Assembly (NCBI GenBank): GCA_002748355.1
Contig: PDSF01000037.1
Span: forward strand, 30,806 to 94,805
Length of the DNA stretch: 64,000 nt
From: Planctomycetota bacterium
Lineage (GTDB): Bacteria > Planctomycetota > UBA1135 > GCA-002748355
Direction: 5' to 3'
The translations under genes were made by a program, and so were the position numbers. The notes beneath the pieces were generated by a model, which saw nothing but the letters and a program-made list of their open reading frames with translations, had not been told where the DNA came from and ran no database searches. Positions 42,767 through 54,973 of this stretch are shown in pieces. Within the stretch, counting starts at the first letter, position 1; each line of letters starts with the position of its first letter.

Positions 42767-43456
42767 ATGCACGCTTCCTTGTTCCGTTTCGCCCTCGCCC
42801 TGGCCCTCGCCCTTTCCCTCTCCCTACTCTCGAGCTGCTGCGGCCTCTATGAGCTCTGGGGCTGTAGCCCCCAGCAGCCCTTGGCGCGTGTCTCCTTCGA
42901 CAGCCCCAAAGCCGCGCTGAACAGCTTCCGCAGCGCCATCCGTTTCCAAGACTCCAACGTCCTCTACCAGTGCATGGGCGAGGACTTCAAACGCGAGCAG
43001 GGCTTCGACTCGCTCAGCTTCGCCATTTTCTGGGAGAAGCTCATCGAGAGCCTGCCTGCCCTCCCTGCCCTGGGCGACGCCAAGATCGTCGCCGCCCACT
43101 GGATCAACCCCGAGGAGAAGGAGTTCGTGCTGGAGACCTATGGCCAGCAAGTAGCCCTGTCCTTCTCCCGCAGCCCCAGCTTCGAATACGGTGAGCTGAA
43201 ACCTTCGCCGAAAGCATGGCCGGAGGAAGGGACTCAGCCGCAAAGCGAACCCGACGACGAGTTGATCCTGACTTCGTCCTACCTATCTTCACTGGCGGAA
43301 GTACCCCTGAAGGTGAACGGAGATGAGGGCAAGTTCACGCTTAGCCTCCGCTCCGACGACTTGATCGGCTGTGACTCCACCCACTTCGCGGTTTTCCGCG
43401 TGGGATACACCTGGAAGTTACGTCGGCTTTCCCTTCCTGGCTCCGAGAGCAATTGA
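42767..43456 (+). CDS. Small lipoprotein, unrecognised
   Basis: This 229-residue protein has an N-terminal signal of repeated Ala-Leu (ALALALALSLSLLSSCC) ending in a lipobox Cys near residue 24. The mature part has a helical section (SPKAALNSFRSAIRFQDSNVLYQCMGEDF), of the kind seen in NTF2-like folds, and a beta-rich C-terminus. A DUF4878/NTF2-like assignment is possible but weak. It ends 53 nt before the ppdK start, on the same strand. Confidence 0.6.
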   Translation: MHASLFRFALALALALSLSLLSSCCGLYELWGCSPQQPLARVSFDSPKAALNSFRSAIRFQDSNVLYQCMGEDFKREQGFDSLSFAIFWEKLIESLPALPALGDAKIVAAHWINPEEKEFVLETYGQQVALSFSRSPSFEYGELKPSPKAWPEEGTQPQSEPDDELILTSSYLSSLAEVPLKVNGDEGKFTLSLRSDDLIGCDSTHFAVFRVGYTWKLRRLSLPGSESN

Positions 43457-43509
43457 GTTCTTCCTTCAAGCGGAACAAATCCAAAGAAACTTTGGCAACG
43501 GAGGTCCCA

Positions 43510-46164
<2,655 letters not shown>

Positions 46165-46203
46165 GCCCCTACGAGTCGCGAGCGCTGCTAGCTAGGCGCT
46201 CTC

Positions 46204-46246
46204 AAGAGGCGTTGAAGCTGTCTCCATGACGGCTTCAACGCCTCTT
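46204..46246 (+). terminator. Strong hairpin terminator after ppdK
   Basis: AAGAGGCGTTGAAGC (46204-46218) and GCTTCAACGCCTCTT (46232-46246) are perfect 15-bp complements with a 13-nt loop, followed by CGTTT. Because the stem begins with AA and ends with TT, it can act for both strands, including the convergent phosphoesterase gene that ends at 46375. Confidence 0.85.
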
Positions 46247-46374
46247 CGTTTGATACCCAGCGGCCAGCCGAGGAGCTGCGCTTGGCGCTGCTATTGCCCT
46301 ACACCGCTCCGCATGCGCCGATGCATGCCAAAGCGGCAAGGACCCGCCCGAGGATCCTTACCGCCTAGCTGGCC

Positions 46375-48177
46375 TCAGTCCTTGATTGCGCCCGAGTTCT
46401 TACTTGGCTGATGATTCACGAGTTCGCCAGGAAGCACACGGAGGACGCGACGGCCGGTCCAGGTTTCGCCAAACATGTCGCGAGTCTTAACGTGGACGAG
46501 GTAGGTGCCGGGCTTCAGCGCCGGGAGTTTGCCGGTCCAGAGGTGGCTTGATTTGACCGCCTTGGGGAGCCGCCTCCAGGGAAGGTTGACGCGGGTCTTC
46601 TCGATCTTATCGAGCAGGAGCTTCTTGGCGGCTTGGTTTAGCGGCGAAGGCAGACGTTCGCCGCTGGCGCCCTTTTGGCCTTCGTTGGAGGCGTCTTCGA
46701 TGATCTTGCCGAAGGTGGCAATGCGCTGCTCCCGAAACAGTTTCTCCCGCTGCATCATGCGAAGGAATTGAGGATCCTCTCGGGTGACCTGCTGCATCTT
46801 AGCCCACATGCCGCTATCACCAACGCGCATCCAGACCTCAGACTTCTTACTGCCGTTGAAGATGTTGGCGATGACTTCGTGCCCTTCGGTTTCGCTCTGC
46901 GGCAACTCATCGCTGCAGTAAATGTCCATCTGGTAACTGATCGGACGGCGCGCGGCCTTGTAGCGCAACGCGAAACGATTGCCGTCGACGCGCAGGATGC
47001 CATAGCCGTTGGGGCCGCCGTCGCGCATGCGGGCGTGCGGGAGACCGCTCGGGTCGAGCTGGCCAAGCCACCAGCTGCCGCAGGTCGTGACCATGTTGAG
47101 GTGCACGTGCTCGCTCGGGCCGGGGTAGCCCTGGTCCCTACCGAAGAACAGCGTGCGGTGGACATGCGTGTGCGCCGAGATACTGACGTTGTGGGGGTGC
47201 TTCTCAAAGAGCTGCAGAAAGTCACTGAGGTTGGTGTTTCTGTCGTCGAGATGGATATGGAAGGCAACGACAACCAGGTGCTCACTGGGCACGAACTTGA
47301 GGTAGTTGCGCACAAAGGTCAGTGCATCGCCATCAAACTTGGCGCGATAAGCACCTCGGCGCCCGGGCCTGGGGATGAATTCGATGTTATCCAGACCGAT
47401 AAAGTGCGCGTTACCACGCTGGAACGCAAAGTTGGTCGGACCGAAGCGCAGCTCGTAGCTGTCATCCGCGGCATCGTCCGAGATCGCATCTAGGTTCATG
47501 TCGTGGTTCCCGTAGACGTAATACCACGGGATACCAATCTTGCCGGTAACGTCCGTGATCGGCTCAAAGAGTGAGAGATCGTCGCCCACGATGTCGCCGA
47601 GGGTCATGCCGAAGCTGGCCTTGGTGCCGATCAGCTCAGGAATAATGTCGCGTGCGTAGTAGTTGACGTCCCTAATGCTTTCGGGCTGGCTATCGCCAAA
47701 GAGCAGGACCTCGAATTGAAGGCTCTCACGCTGCGGGTGCAGCGGGAAGTCAATGCTTTCCGGGAGAGGACCGGTGGGCTTGCTGCCCGCGTAGGCCATC
47801 TTGGGCGAGCCCTTGGGTTTGTGGATGTAGAAGTAACGTGGGACATTGTCTTCATCGACTGGCGTCATCCAGCCGCGGGGTTTGATCACAAAGAAGATCG
47901 TGTCCTCGCTCGCGGGAAGCTCCCAGCGACCGTCCGCTCCGGTCGCGACCACTTCGCGGCCATTGCTGACCTTGACGCCCGCGATCCCCGGCTCATGGGC
48001 GTCGCGGACCTCGTTCCCGTTCTTGTCGTGATAGACCGTGCCGCGGGCCATAGCGGGGGTTTCCGGGACAACGGCGCCGCCCTCGGCAGCGCCGGCCACA
48101 TCGCTCTGAGTTAGGGCAACACCCGCCAGGGCCAAGGTCATGATCGGGAGAGAAAGCGAGAGGACGAGGTTTCGCAT
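46375..48177 (-). CDS. Secreted calcineurin-like phosphoesterase with N-terminal SdrD-B-like domain
   Basis: From the ATG at 48177 this is 600 residues. A signal peptide (about 1-24) is followed by an SdrD-B/CNA-like domain at about 45-135 (GTVYHDKNGNEVRDAHEPGI), the module also called MetallophosN. The metallophosphoesterase core has LLFGDSQPES (Asp, with Gln where many members have His), TLGDIVGDD, VYGNHDMN, a His in VVVAFHIHL, and SISAHTHVH. The C-terminus (about 440-585) is the beta-rich MetallophosC region (TRDMFGETWTGR). Enzymes of this type act on phosphoesters outside the cytoplasm; the substrate is not known. Confidence 0.88.
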   Translation of the reverse strand: MRNLVLSLSLPIMTLALAGVALTQSDVAGAAEGGAVVPETPAMARGTVYHDKNGNEVRDAHEPGIAGVKVSNGREVVATGADGRWELPASEDTIFFVIKPRGWMTPVDEDNVPRYFYIHKPKGSPKMAYAGSKPTGPLPESIDFPLHPQRESLQFEVLLFGDSQPESIRDVNYYARDIIPELIGTKASFGMTLGDIVGDDLSLFEPITDVTGKIGIPWYYVYGNHDMNLDAISDDAADDSYELRFGPTNFAFQRGNAHFIGLDNIEFIPRPGRRGAYRAKFDGDALTFVRNYLKFVPSEHLVVVAFHIHLDDRNTNLSDFLQLFEKHPHNVSISAHTHVHRTLFFGRDQGYPGPSEHVHLNMVTTCGSWWLGQLDPSGLPHARMRDGGPNGYGILRVDGNRFALRYKAARRPISYQMDIYCSDELPQSETEGHEVIANIFNGSKKSEVWMRVGDSGMWAKMQQVTREDPQFLRMMQREKLFREQRIATFGKIIEDASNEGQKGASGERLPSPLNQAAKKLLLDKIEKTRVNLPWRRLPKAVKSSHLWTGKLPALKPGTYLVHVKTRDMFGETWTGRRVLRVLPGELVNHQPSKNSGAIKD

Positions 48178-48447
48178 GAATCGTGCTATCCGGGATGGCT
48201 CGGTTCGGAAATCGGCATGCCGCAATCGGCCGCTGCCACGGTGCTATCGGGACCAAGGCTCCGACCATAGAGCGACCATGACGAGGAGAGGCATAGTTCT
48301 TGGCCTAGTGGGCTGGGATCACCGGGCAGGAATCGTGGCTCCGGCAGCCACCAGCTCTCGGCGCGGATGCGGGCCCGTTGATTCGCGCCCCTTTGGGATG
48401 ACCGAGGCGGGGCCTTGGACCGTGTAACGATCCGCTTGAAGACCGCG
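48178..48447. other. Intergenic region between msrB and the phosphoesterase
   Basis: These 270 bases are non-coding as far as can be seen. They should hold the phosphoesterase promoter (minus strand), but no clear promoter, repeat or RNA was recognised. Confidence 0.35.
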
Positions 48448-48957
48448 CTACTTGCGCCGGATCGGGGCCGGCAGCGGCTCGCCAGCAGGCACGAAGCGCA
48501 TCGAGATCGAGTTCACGCAGTGCCGGGTATTCTTGGCGGTAAAACCCTCGCCTCGGAAGACATGGCCGAGATGCCCATTACAGCCTGAGCAAAGGATCTC
48601 CGTGCGCATCCCATCCGCGTCGGGCACGCGTTTCACCGCGCCCTCGATCTCGTCATCGAAGCTCGGCCAGCCGCAGCCACTCTCAAACTTATCCTCGCTG
48701 CGATACAGCGCGGCGTTGCACTGCCGGCAGATATAGGTACCGGCGGCCTTGTTATGGGTGTACTCGCCACTGTTCGGCCGCTCGGTGCCCTTATCGAGAA
48801 TCACCCGGGCCTCTTCGGGCGTAAGCAGGTTGTACTCGGGCACCTTCTTGCTGCCCTGGAGAGAAGCGGGCTCGGACTCTCCGCTCTCACAACTGAGCAT
48901 CATCAAGGTCACAGCGAAGAGCAGGAGAGTCGGCCATCGGCGGCGTTGCGGAGTCAT
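48448..48957 (-). CDS. msrB: Peptide-methionine (R)-S-oxide reductase as a lipoprotein
   Basis: From the ATG at 48957 this is 169 residues. Residues 1-23 are a signal peptide with a lipobox Cys (TLMMLSC), so the enzyme is predicted to be membrane-attached outside the cytoplasm. The MsrB domain has both zinc Cys pairs (CRQCN and CSGCN), [13 protein letters not shown] and the catalytic Cys in [12 protein letters not shown]. It repairs R-methionine sulfoxide in oxidised proteins. There is no fused MsrA. Cytosolic MsrB is more common, so the location is notable and fits protection of envelope proteins. Confidence 0.92.
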   Translation of the reverse strand: MTPQRRRWPTLLLFAVTLMMLSCESGESEPASLQGSKKVPEYNLLTPEEARVILDKGTERPNSGEYTHNKAAGTYICRQCNAALYRSEDKFESGCGWPSFDDEIEGAVKRVPDADGMRTEILCSGCNGHLGHVFRGEGFTAKNTRHCVNSISMRFVPAGEPLPAPIRRK

Positions 48958-49151
48958 TAGGCCCTCAGCAGCAGTCGGAGACGGTTCTTTATCGTCGTAG
49001 ATCTGCCAAAAAACACAACGGAGCAGCTGGAGCGCAGGCCCTGCGTATTTCAGACGCACGCCGCGTAGATCAGGCGTGAGCTTCCTCGCAAAGGCCCTTC
49101 CTCGCTGCCTATCAAAGAACCACGCCCCCCCTTTCGAACGAGGTATACGCA

Positions 49152-49224
49152 TGAGTGGCAGGGGGCCTGGCCCGTTAGCCCATTGACCTTGGCAAACGCA
49201 GGCGGTTCTTCTGATTCGTCGAGG
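49152..49224. repeat. Intergenic dispersed repeat, copy A
   Basis: These 73 bases align without gaps to 57070-57142, with roughly two thirds identity by hand. The blocks TGAGTGGCAG, CCCATTG and GATTCxTCGAG are conserved. It lies about 195 nt before the msrB start (minus strand), in the gap after the envelope operon. Confidence 0.55.
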
Positions 49225-49249
49225 CATGGTAGCCGCAAAGCGGCACCTG

Positions 49250-50191
49250 CTAGGTCGCGTCAATCAGCTCACGCGCTCGCTCTAGCAGACCGCGGCAGAG
49301 GCTCAGGCTCGCATGCTGCCCGGCGAACTTGATGAGATCACTCTCCTCCAAAAAGGCGCTAAGGCGATATTGGATCTCGCGCGGCAGCTTGGCACTGCTC
49401 CTGAGCTCGAACAAAAACTCCTCCGTCGTCCGCTCCAAAGCATGAAAGCCGAGGCCATGCTGCATCCAGCTACGGAGCGCCTGCGCCAGCTCCACGACCA
49501 GATACTCAGAATCGATCTCGCCTCGCTCGAGCAGCTGCGACAGCTCACGCAGACGGCCAAAAGCCACGACCCGGGGAGGCGGCGGCGGCATGCTGGGCGT
49601 TTCCGGCAGACGAGGCGCGCGGCGGCGTAGCCAAAGCCAAAGCAGCAGGGCCAGCGAAAGCCCAGCGCCGAGCAGCCAAGGCCACAGGGCTGGGGCCGGG
49701 GGCTCGGCGATCCAATCATCGGCCAGCTCCGGGAACAGCTTGTCTTGCTTTGGCAAGCTGCTTTCGACCTCGAAGCGAAGCGCCTGCGTGCGCAGGACCC
49801 GATCACCAAGCTTCCACTCCAGCGGCGGTAGCTCCTGCGGCCCAGGGCGCATCCACTGGATACGCAGCGGCTGCGCGTGCACCAGGCCGCCTGCTAGCGG
49901 CTGCCAACCAGAAGCCGGGCCGGCCAGCAGGGCTAAGCCCTCGACAGCAGCCAGGCGCGCCGCGGGATCGGGCGGGGGAGCTTCCTCCCCCGGCGGCCGC
50001 TTGATCCATAGCACCAACTCAGCAGGCGCGCCCAGCTGCAGCTTCTGCTCCCCGAGCTGCCAGAACATCGCAGCTTCGGCTTCCAGCCGCGGCCGCAGCT
50101 CGGCCGGGAGCTCGGGCAGCGAAGGCGCGCAAGCAGCAAGAAGGGCAACGAGGCCAAGAGCGCCCGCGTGGCTGAGACGAGAAACTCTCAC
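49250..50191 (-). CDS. Lipoprotein/membrane protein of the DUF4381 type
   Basis: This 313-residue protein has a signal with a lipobox (GLVALLAAC, Cys about residue 21) and a periplasmic beta-rich part rich in Pro and Leu. One transmembrane helix follows (about 168-188, [20 protein letters not shown]), then a cytosolic helical domain (about 205-310). That domain resembles DUF4381 of MoxR/VWA operons ([23 protein letters not shown]). Its start overlaps the DUF58 stop by 4 nt. In related Bat operons such a protein joins the complex formed with the VWA membrane proteins; here no BatA/BatB gene is found. Confidence 0.65.
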   Translation of the reverse strand: MRVSRLSHAGALGLVALLAACAPSLPELPAELRPRLEAEAAMFWQLGEQKLQLGAPAELVLWIKRPPGEEAPPPDPAARLAAVEGLALLAGPASGWQPLAGGLVHAQPLRIQWMRPGPQELPPLEWKLGDRVLRTQALRFEVESSLPKQDKLFPELADDWIAEPPAPALWPWLLGAGLSLALLLWLWLRRRAPRLPETPSMPPPPPRVVAFGRLRELSQLLERGEIDSEYLVVELAQALRSWMQHGLGFHALERTTEEFLFELRSSAKLPREIQYRLSAFLEESDLIKFAGQHASLSLCRGLLERARELIDAT

Positions 50192-51132
50192 CGGTGCCGT
50201 CCCCGCATCTCCCGACGCCGAAAGAAGCCCAGGATGTCTCCTCCCACTGGGCGCTCGGTCGAAAGCGCCAGGAGACCAGCCCCAGCACGCCGTGCCGTGG
50301 CCGCCAACTGCTCACTCCGCTCCCGGGCCTGCTCGGCATAGCGCTGCCGCAGCTTCGCCGACCGGGTATCGACCAAGCGCTCCTGGCCACTCTCCAGATC
50401 TATGACCCGCAGCAAGCCGCCAGCCGGGATTTCGCGCAATCGCGGATCCGAGCAGGACACCAGGGTCAAGTCGTGGCGCTTGGAAAGGAGAGCCAGCTCG
50501 CGACGGGGCAGCGAGAGCAAGAAGTCCGAGACCACGAAGACGATGGCGCGCTTCCGCTGCACCCGGCCGGCATAGGCCAGGGCCCTCTGCAACGCGGCGT
50601 CTTCCTCCTCGGGACTCAGCTCACGCGCCGGCTCGCACAAGCACTCACGCAGCAGGCGCATCAGCTGCGAGCGCCCCTTCTTGGGTGGCAGGTAGAGCTC
50701 CTGGCGCGCCGAGCCAAAAGACAAAAAGCCCAGCTTGTCACCCGAGCGAGTCGCCGAGACTCCGATCGTCGCCACGAACTCCGCAGCAATCCGCGCCAGG
50801 CTCCGTCCATCCGGCCGGCTGCCAAAGCGCATCGAACGCGAACGATCGAGGAGGACCAGCAGGGTCAGCTCCCGCTCCTCGACGAATTTCTTAATGAAGG
50901 GCCGGCCTTGGCGGGCAGTGACGTTCCAGTCGACGCTGCGGAAGTCGTCACCCTCCGTCCACTCGCGCACCTCATCGAACTCGATACCGGCCCCGCGAAA
51001 CACCGAGGAGTATCCTCCAGAAACCAGGTCGGTCACCAGCCGGTCGGTTCGAATCTGCAGGCGGCGGACCTCACGCAGCAGCTCCTTGTCGAGCCCCGCG
51101 CCCTTTCCGTCGTGTTGTTCTTCCCCTGCCAT
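50188..51132 (-). CDS. DUF58 domain protein
   Basis: This 314-residue protein has the DUF58 core FDEVREWTEGDDFRSVDWNV (about residues 52-71), ARQGRPFIKKFVEERE and then a VWA-like segment with LLVLLDRSRSM (a DxSxS-type metal site, about 91-101). A second VWA strand is in KRAIVFVVSDFLLS (about 193-206). DUF58 proteins are always found with MoxR ATPases and are thought to act on extracytoplasmic or membrane protein assembly. It overlaps the DUF4381-like gene by 4 nt and starts 20 nt after MoxR. Confidence 0.9.
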   Translation of the reverse strand: MAGEEQHDGKGAGLDKELLREVRRLQIRTDRLVTDLVSGGYSSVFRGAGIEFDEVREWTEGDDFRSVDWNVTARQGRPFIKKFVEERELTLLVLLDRSRSMRFGSRPDGRSLARIAAEFVATIGVSATRSGDKLGFLSFGSARQELYLPPKKGRSQLMRLLRECLCEPARELSPEEEDAALQRALAYAGRVQRKRAIVFVVSDFLLSLPRRELALLSKRHDLTLVSCSDPRLREIPAGGLLRVIDLESGQERLVDTRSAKLRQRYAEQARERSEQLAATARRAGAGLLALSTERPVGGDILGFFRRREMRGRHR

Positions 51133-51152
51133 AGCGCGCCTTCCGCTGGCGA

Positions 51153-52142
51153 TCAGGGCACCGGAACGTGATCGAGGATCCGCTCAAGCAGCTTCTCGCC
51201 CGAGAGTCCCTCGGCCTCCGCCTCGTAGGTCTCGAGCACGCGGTGCCGCAGAACGGGTATGGCAACGACCTTGACGTCCTGTGGCGTCACGTAGGCCCGC
51301 CCCTCAAGGAAGGCATGGGCCTTAGCGCAGCGGGTTAGGGCGATCGAAGCCCGAGGACTGGCGCCATAGAGGATCAACTCAGACAGCTCGTTCAAACCAA
51401 CCCGCCCAGGCTCTCGCGTGGCGAAAACGATGTCGACGATGTAGTGCAGCACCTTCTCGTCGAGGAAGATCGTGTCCACCACCTTGCGCGCCCGCAGGAT
51501 CTGCTCGGGAGAGCTGACCTGCTCAATCTCCGGGCTCGCCGCCAAACTCGCCATCCGCTGCACGATTTGGATCTCCTCGTCCCGGCTCGGGTAGCCCACG
51601 ACCAGCTTGAGCAAGAAGCGGTCGACCTGGGCCTCGGGAAGCGGATAGGTCCCCTCCTGCTCGACCGGGTTCTGCGTCGCCAGCACCAAGAAGGGCCGGG
51701 GCAAGGCACGCGTATCACCCGAGAGCGTCACCTGCCGCTCCTGCATCGCTTCGAGCAGGGCCGACTGCACCTTGGCCGGCGCGCGGTTGATCTCGTCGGC
51801 GAGGACGAAGTTCGCGAACAGCGGCCCCTCTTTGACATCCCAATCGCCGCTGCGCGGGTTGTAGACCTGGGTGCCCACCAGGTCGGCCGGCAGCAGGTCC
51901 GGGGTGAACTGCAGGCGCCGGAACTCGCCACCAACCGCGGCGGCGAGACTCGAGACCGCGAGGGTCTTGGCCAGGCCAGGCAAGCCTTCGAGCAAGACAT
52001 GCCCATCGGCCAAGAGACCGACGAGCAGTCCATCGACCATCTGGCGCTGTCCCACCAGGACTCGGCCCAGCTTCTCGCGGATTTCATTCAGGAAAGCGGC
52101 TTCAGCGCGAATCTGATCCGCCTGGGCGAAGGGCTCACTCAC
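51153..52142 (-). CDS. MoxR-family AAA+ ATPase
   Basis: This 329-residue ATPase has Walker A LLEGLPGLAKT (about residues 48-58), FTPDLLPADLVGTQVYN, Walker B VLADEINRAPAK (about 108-119), sensor 1 LATQNPVEQEGTYPLPEAQVDRF and the C-terminal lid typical of MoxR (GASPRASIALTRCAKAHAFL, with the sensor-2 Arg). MoxR proteins are chaperone-like and work with VWA proteins. The GTG at 52142 has AGGAG 10 nt upstream and gives the normal length; the frame is open to 52253. It is in one operon with DUF58, the DUF4381-like protein and the M48 protease. Confidence 0.92.
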   Translation of the reverse strand: MSEPFAQADQIRAEAAFLNEIREKLGRVLVGQRQMVDGLLVGLLADGHVLLEGLPGLAKTLAVSSLAAAVGGEFRRLQFTPDLLPADLVGTQVYNPRSGDWDVKEGPLFANFVLADEINRAPAKVQSALLEAMQERQVTLSGDTRALPRPFLVLATQNPVEQEGTYPLPEAQVDRFLLKLVVGYPSRDEEIQIVQRMASLAASPEIEQVSSPEQILRARKVVDTIFLDEKVLHYIVDIVFATREPGRVGLNELSELILYGASPRASIALTRCAKAHAFLEGRAYVTPQDVKVVAIPVLRHRVLETYEAEAEGLSGEKLLERILDHVPVP

Positions 52143-52259
52143 GGAAACGTGACTCCTAGATCCATCGAAGAGGGCAAAACCATAGAGCCTTGCTGCCGCT
52201 TCTGCGACCACAGGCAAGCTCGAAGGAGGATGCTCACCCCCATCCAGCCGCACGGCTTC

Positions 52260-54059
52260 TCAACCCTTGCCAAGCAGGCGCTCCAAGGCCTCATTGAGCG
52301 GAGCCCCCGGAGGAGCATCCTGCAGGATCTTCACCGCACGCCGCTTCCCAGGCTCATCGTGCTGGCTCCAAGACTCCAGCAGCAGGAGCACCGCAGCCTC
52401 GCCTTGGCTCAGATCGCTATAGCGCGCGGCCAGCTGGAGCCAGAGTCGGCCGGATTCCAGGTCCGAGCCCTCGATGGCATGGGCGGCCCGGCGAAGCGCA
52501 CGACGATGCAGGCGCCCCACCAAAGCCGGCCCCTCGCTCTCGCCCTGATGCACAAGCAGGCGCGCCCGGTGGATCTGCTCGCCCAATAGCTCCCAGTCAC
52601 CCCGCTGCATCTCTTCCAGCGGATACGGCTTCAGTGGCTCCTGCTCCTCGACTTTGCCCGCTGCGACAGAAGCCGTTGCCGGCAGCTCAGCGGGTAGCTG
52701 CTCCAGCCACAGCTCCGCTGCCGAACTTGGATAGCCCGCACTCAGTAGGAAGCGCGCCTGCTGCTGCGGCCAGGAAGCAAGCTGGCGGGCAAGCAACAAG
52801 CCCAGCGCAACCCCAAGCAATACGAAGAGTCCGGCCTGGATCCGCGCTCCCCGGCGATACCAGGCCAGCGTCTCACGAGGATCCTCCACAAAACTCCGAA
52901 TGGCCGCGACGCGGGCGTCGGCTGAGGGGTAGAAGAAGCCGCCCTTGCGTCCGACGCCCCCATACAAATGCGCATGCTCCAGAGCCTCGATCATGTCCTC
53001 CGGCTGATCCAAGGCTGCGACCCCCGTCAGGTCGGCCTCGTGCTCGAAGCGCCTACGTAGCCAACGAAGGATCAGCAGGGCCGGGATCAGCAGCAAGGCC
53101 GCCAGCAGCAAGTCACCGTCCTCCCCCAGCTCTTCAGAGGAAAGAGCCCCCAAAACCGCCAACGGTAGCCCCAGGGCCAAAAAGAGCATCCTCCACATAT
53201 GCTTCCGAGAAACATGTGCGAGTTCGTGGGCGTAAACGGCGAGTAGCCGCGTCGGGCTAAAGCGCCGCAGTATTTCGTCGCTGAAGACCACCCGCCTGGT
53301 CCAGGCGAAGGGGCCGATGACGAAGGCGTTCAGGATGCGCCCGCGCGTCCCCAGCACCCGCAAGCCTCCCCCTCTCTGCCCTAGCCGCTTGGCGATGCCC
53401 TGCATCCCCTCTTCGAGTTCGGGATAGTTCAGCCGCTGCAGACCGAAGGCCAGCGTCGCCCAAAGCGGGCCCAGAAGGAGAAAGAGCAAGAAGCCACAAG
53501 CAACAGCCGCCCAAAGCACCAGGTCCAAATGGTCGAATCCGGCGCGGAGCAAAGCCGGCCAGCGCCAGAGGTCCATCCAGGCGTAGAGTGCCAGATAGAG
53601 CAGCCCCAGGAAGAGCGTCCCGCGCAAGCGCATGCCACTGCGCAGGACTTGCTCACAGAGCCGCAGCTCGCTGAGGGCTGCCAGCAGCTGGAAGAAGACA
53701 AAGGGCAGGAGCACCAATAACTCGTGCAGGCTCAAGAGCCCAGGCTCGATCGAGAAGCGAACGAAGGCGGGCCACTTGCCAAAGAAGAGGAGGACGCCGT
53801 AGCAGAGAACGGGAAGCACGCCCTCGAAGCGCAGCCACAGACGCTCGAACGCCATGCTACGCGAGAACGACTCCCTCCCCTTGCCGAGCACGAGTAGGCG
53901 CAGCAAGGAGAAGAGTTCGAAGAACACGACGTAGCTCAGAGCGACTAAGCCCAGCGTGCCCACAGCCCTGGCGCCGTCGGCGGGGAGATCGGCTATGAAG
54001 AGGAAGTCATAGCTGAAGCGCAGGAGCAGGGCGAAGAAGAGGCCAACGGGCAAAATCAC
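52260..54059 (-). CDS. Multi-spanning M48-family metallopeptidase
   Basis: From a GTG at 54059, which overlaps the dapF stop (GTGA), this is 599 residues. The first 260 residues form about five or six membrane helices. The peptidase domain has the zinc motif YAHELAHVSRKH (HExxH, about residue 318) and the third ligand in RFEHEADLTG (about residue 378), the HtpX/CAAX-protease layout. Another membrane helix lies at about 440-460, followed by a helical TPR-like C-terminus (about 470-599). It is larger than HtpX (about 290 residues). Quality control of membrane proteins is the family role; its link with MoxR/DUF58 suggests a joint envelope task. The frame is open to 54287 inside dapF. Confidence 0.82.
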   Translation of the reverse strand: MILPVGLFFALLLRFSYDFLFIADLPADGARAVGTLGLVALSYVVFFELFSLLRLLVLGKGRESFSRSMAFERLWLRFEGVLPVLCYGVLLFFGKWPAFVRFSIEPGLLSLHELLVLLPFVFFQLLAALSELRLCEQVLRSGMRLRGTLFLGLLYLALYAWMDLWRWPALLRAGFDHLDLVLWAAVACGFLLFLLLGPLWATLAFGLQRLNYPELEEGMQGIAKRLGQRGGGLRVLGTRGRILNAFVIGPFAWTRRVVFSDEILRRFSPTRLLAVYAHELAHVSRKHMWRMLFLALGLPLAVLGALSSEELGEDGDLLLAALLLIPALLILRWLRRRFEHEADLTGVAALDQPEDMIEALEHAHLYGGVGRKGGFFYPSADARVAAIRSFVEDPRETLAWYRRGARIQAGLFVLLGVALGLLLARQLASWPQQQARFLLSAGYPSSAAELWLEQLPAELPATASVAAGKVEEQEPLKPYPLEEMQRGDWELLGEQIHRARLLVHQGESEGPALVGRLHRRALRRAAHAIEGSDLESGRLWLQLAARYSDLSQGEAAVLLLLESWSQHDEPGKRRAVKILQDAPPGAPLNEALERLLGKG

Positions 54060-54973
54060 GAGCGCCCCTCCTTGGCATCCCACGAATAAAGCCCCCGGTA
54101 GACCTCGCGCGCTGGCCCAGCCATGCGCACGCTGCCGGAGGCGCTCCACGTGATGCTGAGCTCGCCACCGCGGAGAAGCACGCGTTGCGGACGGCCGCGG
54201 ACGCTGCGCCCAGTGCAAGCCGCCACCACCGCCACCGCGCAGGCGCCCGAACCACAGGCGAGGGTCTCCCCCGAGCCTCGCTCCCAACTGCGCTGCAGGA
54301 GCATCCCCTCGGCGTCTTGCTGGACGAATTCGATGTTGGCCCCATTTGGGAAGCAGGATGCTCGCCCCAGCGCCGGCCCCAGGAGCGGCAGATCGAGTTC
54401 ATCCAGCGCTTCGTCGACGAAGCAAACCGCATGCGGGTTGCCCATCGACAACGGATAGACCGTGAAACTGCGCCCAGCTGCCGGCAAACGCAGCGCCCAA
54501 GGCTGATCCTCCGCTCCTGGCTCGGCTTCGACGCCCTCGAGCTGGAGAGCAAGCTCTTCGGGCGAAAAGCGCGGCTGGCCCATGTCGATGACGATCTCAC
54601 CCAAGTCCCCGCCCTCGAGCTCCAGCTCGGCCAAGACGACACCGGCATCACTGGCGATACGGAAGCTCCGAGCGCTCGGTTCCCGCTCCCAGAGCAGCCG
54701 CGCAGCACAGCGAAGGGCATTGCCGCAGGTCTCGCCGCGCGAGCCGTCGGCGTTGAACATGTGCATGCGCAGGTCAGCATCGCCATCCCCGGCAAAATCG
54801 AGGAAGACCAAGCCATCCGAGCCGACGCCGTAGTGGCGGGCAGACATACTCCGGGCAAGGGCGGGAGCATGCTCCAAAAGCACGGCAAGCCGAGCCCGGT
54901 CGGCCTCGACAAAGATGTAGTCGTTGCCACATCCGTGCATCTTGCGGAAGGGCAACTCGAAGCGGCCGCTCAT
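54056..54973 (-). CDS. dapF: Diaminopimelate epimerase
   Basis: This 305-residue enzyme converts LL- to meso-diaminopimelate for lysine and peptidoglycan. It opens with FRKMHGCGNDYIFVEA. The first catalytic Cys is in MFNADGSRGETCGNALRC (about residue 83) and the second in GETLACGSGACAVAV (about residue 237), with SMGNPHAVCF and GANIEFVQ between. It is slightly longer than E. coli DapF (274 residues). The start overlaps the stop of the small lipoprotein gene by 4 nt and the M48 gene starts inside its stop, so it is embedded in the envelope operon. This shows a meso-DAP type wall. Confidence 0.95.
   Translation of the reverse strand: MSGRFELPFRKMHGCGNDYIFVEADRARLAVLLEHAPALARSMSARHYGVGSDGLVFLDFAGDGDADLRMHMFNADGSRGETCGNALRCAARLLWEREPSARSFRIASDAGVVLAELELEGGDLGEIVIDMGQPRFSPEELALQLEGVEAEPGAEDQPWALRLPAAGRSFTVYPLSMGNPHAVCFVDEALDELDLPLLGPALGRASCFPNGANIEFVQQDAEGMLLQRSWERGSGETLACGSGACAVAVVAACTGRSVRGRPQRVLLRGGELSITWSASGSVRMAGPAREVYRGLYSWDAKEGRS

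Noticed and set aside
46165..46374. Possible small RNA gene in the gap after ppdK
   Set aside because: The only structure is the 15-bp terminator hairpin. No promoter or second stem was seen that would justify an RNA gene.
50194..51171. A 325-codon open frame on the plus strand
   Set aside because: It is antisense to the DUF58 gene. The translation is Arg/Gln/Pro-rich without any motif.
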